This document shows positions 4,848 through 6,873 of a stretch of 6,873 bases of DNA, piece after piece. A program made the position numbers and the translations under genes. Location: NCBI GenBank assembly GCA_021823045.1, contig JAKAPB010000103.1, forward strand, positions 1 to 6,873, read 5' to 3'. A model generated the notes under the pieces. That model did not search any database, was not told the DNA's origin, and worked only from the letters and a program-made list of their open reading frames with translations. Position 1 is the first letter of the stretch. Every line of letters starts with the position of its first letter. The stretch is from Actinomycetes bacterium (GTDB lineage Bacteria; Actinomycetota; Acidimicrobiia; Acidimicrobiales; Acidimicrobiaceae).

Positions 4848-5848
4848 CTATCTTCCGCCTTCACATCGCTTAGAATTTCAATACCTGAAGTGATCTTCAT
4901 GCCCCTTGGGGTATATCCAACTACTTCAGAGGGTCTGGATATACCTAGTCTCCCACACAATTCGACCAGTTCACCGAGAACTCGCAGTGGTGCCTTGGGG
5001 TCGGAAAATGTAGCAGTTCCGACTTGAATCGCCGAAGCGCCCGCCAACATCATCGCCAAGGCGTCCCGACCAGAGGAAATACCGCCCACGCCGATAATCA
5101 CGATCTCAGGCATCCTCCGCTTTAACTCGTAGACCGCCCGAAGCGCTATTGGCCTAATCGCCGGGCCGGAGAGGCCGCCTCCGCCTCCGCCGAGATCCAG
5201 GGAGGCAGAAAATGGGTCTATGCTCATCCCCAAGACGGTATTTATCATCGTTACCCCAGAGGCCCCGGCGTCGACGGCGGCTTCGGCGACCTCGGACACC
5301 AGGTGAGTATTTGGGGAAAGCTTGGCGAAGATCGGTGCACCTATCGATCGCACCGCCTCTATCACCGCGCCAGTCGCCCGAACTGAGTGCGAAAAAATCT
5401 CCGACTTAGCCTTTAGATTGGGGCATGAGACATTGACTTCAACGGCCGCTATCCCATCTAGGTGGCCAGAGAGTAGCTCGGACGCCTCGGCGTACTCCTC
5501 GATCGTTTTGCCCCAGATACTGACAATCGTCTTTGCACCGGATTGTCTTAGCTTTGGGAGGTAATCCTTCGCCCATGCGTCTATGCCCGGTCCAGCCAAA
5601 CCCACCGAATTCAGCATCGCTCCAGGTAGAGGGGCTAGCCGTGGGCCAGGGTTTCCGGGCCACGGACCCGCAGAGAGACTCTTTACGACGACTGCTCCCA
5701 GCTTTGAGAGGTCAAAAAAAGCCGATAGCTCCGCCCCGTACCCGGAGGTTCCCGCGGCTGTCATCACCGGATTATCAAGCTTTAGCGAACCTAGGTTCGT
5801 CTCTAAATCCACGCTAAGGGGGCCACCGCTTCGACTCGGAATTGTCAT
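4844..5848 (-). CDS. pyrD: Dihydroorotate dehydrogenase, class 1B-like catalytic subunit
   Basis: PyrD oxidises dihydroorotate to orotate in UMP synthesis. The 334-residue FMN-binding barrel contains VVVKSLS (53-59), MLNSVGLAGPG (78-88), VEVNVSCPNLK (136-146), FAKLSPN (174-180), MINT (201-204), GGLSGPAIRPIALRAVY (224-240), IIGVGGISSGRDA (251-263) and QVGTA (275-279). The proposed catalytic base is Cys142 in SCPN; class 2 membrane enzymes have Ser there. With GGLSGPAI this points to class 1B, the NAD-linked cytosolic type. Class 1B enzymes normally work with PyrK, an FAD/iron-sulphur subunit often encoded next door, but carB is the direct upstream neighbour and no pyrK is in the window. A six-glycine stretch (220-225) precedes LSGP. 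The start ATG at 5848 overlaps the carB stop, and the stop overlaps pyrF, both as ATGA. Confidence 0.96.
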   Translation of the reverse strand: MTIPSRSGGPLSVDLETNLGSLKLDNPVMTAAGTSGYGAELSAFFDLSKLGAVVVKSLSAGPWPGNPGPRLAPLPGAMLNSVGLAGPGIDAWAKDYLPKLRQSGAKTIVSIWGKTIEEYAEASELLSGHLDGIAAVEVNVSCPNLKAKSEIFSHSVRATGAVIEAVRSIGAPIFAKLSPNTHLVSEVAEAAVDAGASGVTMINTVLGMSIDPFSASLDLGGGGGGLSGPAIRPIALRAVYELKRRMPEIVIIGVGGISSGRDALAMMLAGASAIQVGTATFSDPKAPLRVLGELVELCGRLGISRPSEVVGYTPRGMKITSGIEILSDVKAEDR

Positions 5849-6873
5849 AGTGCCTGGTGAAAGGATTGGATTGACCGGACATCAAAAGGGGACTTTCTGC
5901 CTTCTCTGATTCCAGAAGCGGCTGCCTTCGCAGCAGCGAGGGTCGTCAGGCATGCGACGTGGTTTTTTAGCGCAGCACTCCTGATTCGATATCCGTCTGC
6001 CCTAGGCGTATTACCCCTAGGGGTATTTACAACCAGCACAACCCTTCCGGAGGATATCAGATCTACTGCGTCGTAATGCCCAAACGGCCTATCACTTCGG
6101 GTTTCGCCGATCGAGCGCTTTTCGTCGGTGACCTTTGCGACCAAAATACCTACTTCCACCCCGTGTTCTTCGAGCGACTTAGAGGTCCCGATGGTAGCCG
6201 CCAACTCGAATCCGAGGTCCCGAAATGCCTTCGCCACCTCAACTCCGTGATCCTTGTCCCGATCCGAGAGCGAGAAAAGCACCACACCCGAGTCGGCTAA
6301 TCTCGATCCCGCCGCGAGCTGGCTCTTTGAGAATGCGATCGGGAAGTTTCTATCGATGCCCATCACTTCGCCTGTTGAGCGCATCTCGGGTCCGAGGAGG
6401 GTGTCGGAGGTTGGAAATCTAGAAAAAGGCAGAACAGCCTCTTTGACTGCCACGTGGTCAATCGATAGAGGGGGATCGAATATCTTGTCCTGTCGCAGCT
6501 CGTCGAGGGTCTTGCCGACCATTACTAAGGCGGCGAGTTTAGCTAAAGGAACGCCGGTTGACTTTGCGACGAACGGAACCGTCCTAGACGCCCTTGGGTT
6601 AGCCTCGATCACATATACCTGTTCGGCCTGCACTGCAAACTGCACGTTTATCAAGCCAATGACTCCAAGTTCGTTGGCTATCAGTATTGCATAGGCCCGA
6701 ATCTGCTCAATCACCGCTTCGGAGAGGGTCTGCGGGGGAATAGCGCAAGCCGAATCACCCGAGTGTACCCCAGCCTCTTCGACATGCTCCATTATTCCGC
6801 CTATATAGGTCTCTCCCGCCTTGTCTCTGACCGCGTCTACGTCGACTTCGATCGCGTCCTCCAGAAACTTATC
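5845..6873 (-). CDS. carB: Carbamoyl-phosphate synthase large subunit, C-terminal third (5' end beyond the window)
   Basis: CarB uses two ATP, bicarbonate and ammonia (from glutamine, supplied by CarA) to make carbamoyl phosphate for pyrimidines and arginine. The last 342 codons are present and the frame is open to the right edge, beginning DKFLEDAIEVDVDAV, so the ATG at 6792 is internal. About 730 residues are expected upstream. The first part is the end of the second ATP-grasp domain, with GGIMEHVEEAGVHSGDSA, the metal-binding VIEANPRASRTVPFVAK, and LLGPEMRSTGEVMG. From about residue 190 of this fragment the methylglyoxal-synthase-like allosteric domain follows, with GVVLFSLSDRDK, ELAATIGTSKSL, VVNTPRGN and IRSAALKNHVACLTTL. 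In other bacteria this domain binds regulators such as UMP. The stop overlaps the pyrD start (ATGA), so it is co-transcribed with pyrD-pyrF. Reading frame and motifs are intact. Confidence 0.98.
   Translation of the reverse strand, partial: DKFLEDAIEVDVDAVRDKAGETYIGGIMEHVEEAGVHSGDSACAIPPQTLSEAVIEQIRAYAILIANELGVIGLINVQFAVQAEQVYVIEANPRASRTVPFVAKSTGVPLAKLAALVMVGKTLDELRQDKIFDPPLSIDHVAVKEAVLPFSRFPTSDTLLGPEMRSTGEVMGIDRNFPIAFSKSQLAAGSRLADSGVVLFSLSDRDKDHGVEVAKAFRDLGFELAATIGTSKSLEEHGVEVGILVAKVTDEKRSIGETRSDRPFGHYDAVDLISSGRVVLVVNTPRGNTPRADGYRIRSAALKNHVACLTTLAAAKAAASGIREGRKSPFDVRSIQSFHQAL

Noticed and set aside
6254..6694. 146-codon plus-strand frame opposite carB
   Set aside because: Reverse-strand shadow of the conserved carB sequence; no family resemblance.
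1..6873. CRISPR, insertion sequence, tRNA, phage or novel defence system
   Set aside because: No regular spaced repeats, terminal inverted repeats, transposase motifs or tRNA folds seen; almost all of the sequence is explained by syntenic core genes.

Overview
This window is a block of core housekeeping genes, all on the minus strand. Read in the direction of transcription (right to left) the order is carB (3' part), pyrD, pyrF, mihF, gmk, rpoZ, coaBC, metK and priA (5' end only). Four observations point to an actinobacterium: the presence of mihF, a nucleoid protein restricted to Actinobacteria; its position directly before gmk; the pyrimidine-gmk-rpoZ-coaBC-metK-priA order, which I recall as conserved in Streptomyces and relatives; and GTG/TTG starts with strong GGAGG-type ribosome binding sites. 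G+C looks to be in the mid-50s percent by eye, lower than in most Streptomyces or Mycobacterium. That would fit an acidimicrobial-type lineage, but I cannot fix the class from the sequence.

Layout. 6873-4152 holds the end of a pyrimidine operon: carB, pyrD and pyrF are joined by two 4-base ATGA stop/start overlaps. Next comes a 144-bp A+T-rich spacer (4008-4151) with an inverted repeat, a T7 tract and a possible promoter. mihF and gmk follow as a pair and overlap by 4 bases. A 175-bp spacer (2973-3147) holds a possible promoter and a 21-codon reading frame with a strong ribosome binding site. rpoZ is followed by a terminator-like hairpin, then coaBC, metK and priA with gaps of 74 and 31 bp.

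How the genes fit together. carB, pyrD and pyrF serve three steps of de novo UMP synthesis. gmk converts GMP to GDP, and rpoZ encodes the omega subunit of RNA polymerase. coaBC makes 4'-phosphopantetheine for coenzyme A, metK makes S-adenosylmethionine, and priA restarts replication. mihF encodes a DNA-binding architectural protein. The cluster ties nucleotide and cofactor supply to transcription and replication.

The best observation is that gmk has no ATG, GTG or TTG that keeps its ATP-binding P-loop. The only start position that works is CTG (or the adjacent ATT) overlapping the mihF stop, so automatic calling would give a truncated gene lacking the P-loop. I see no CRISPR array, mobile element, rRNA, tRNA or new defence-like system. 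The window is ordinary core genome with some unusual start sites and spacers.
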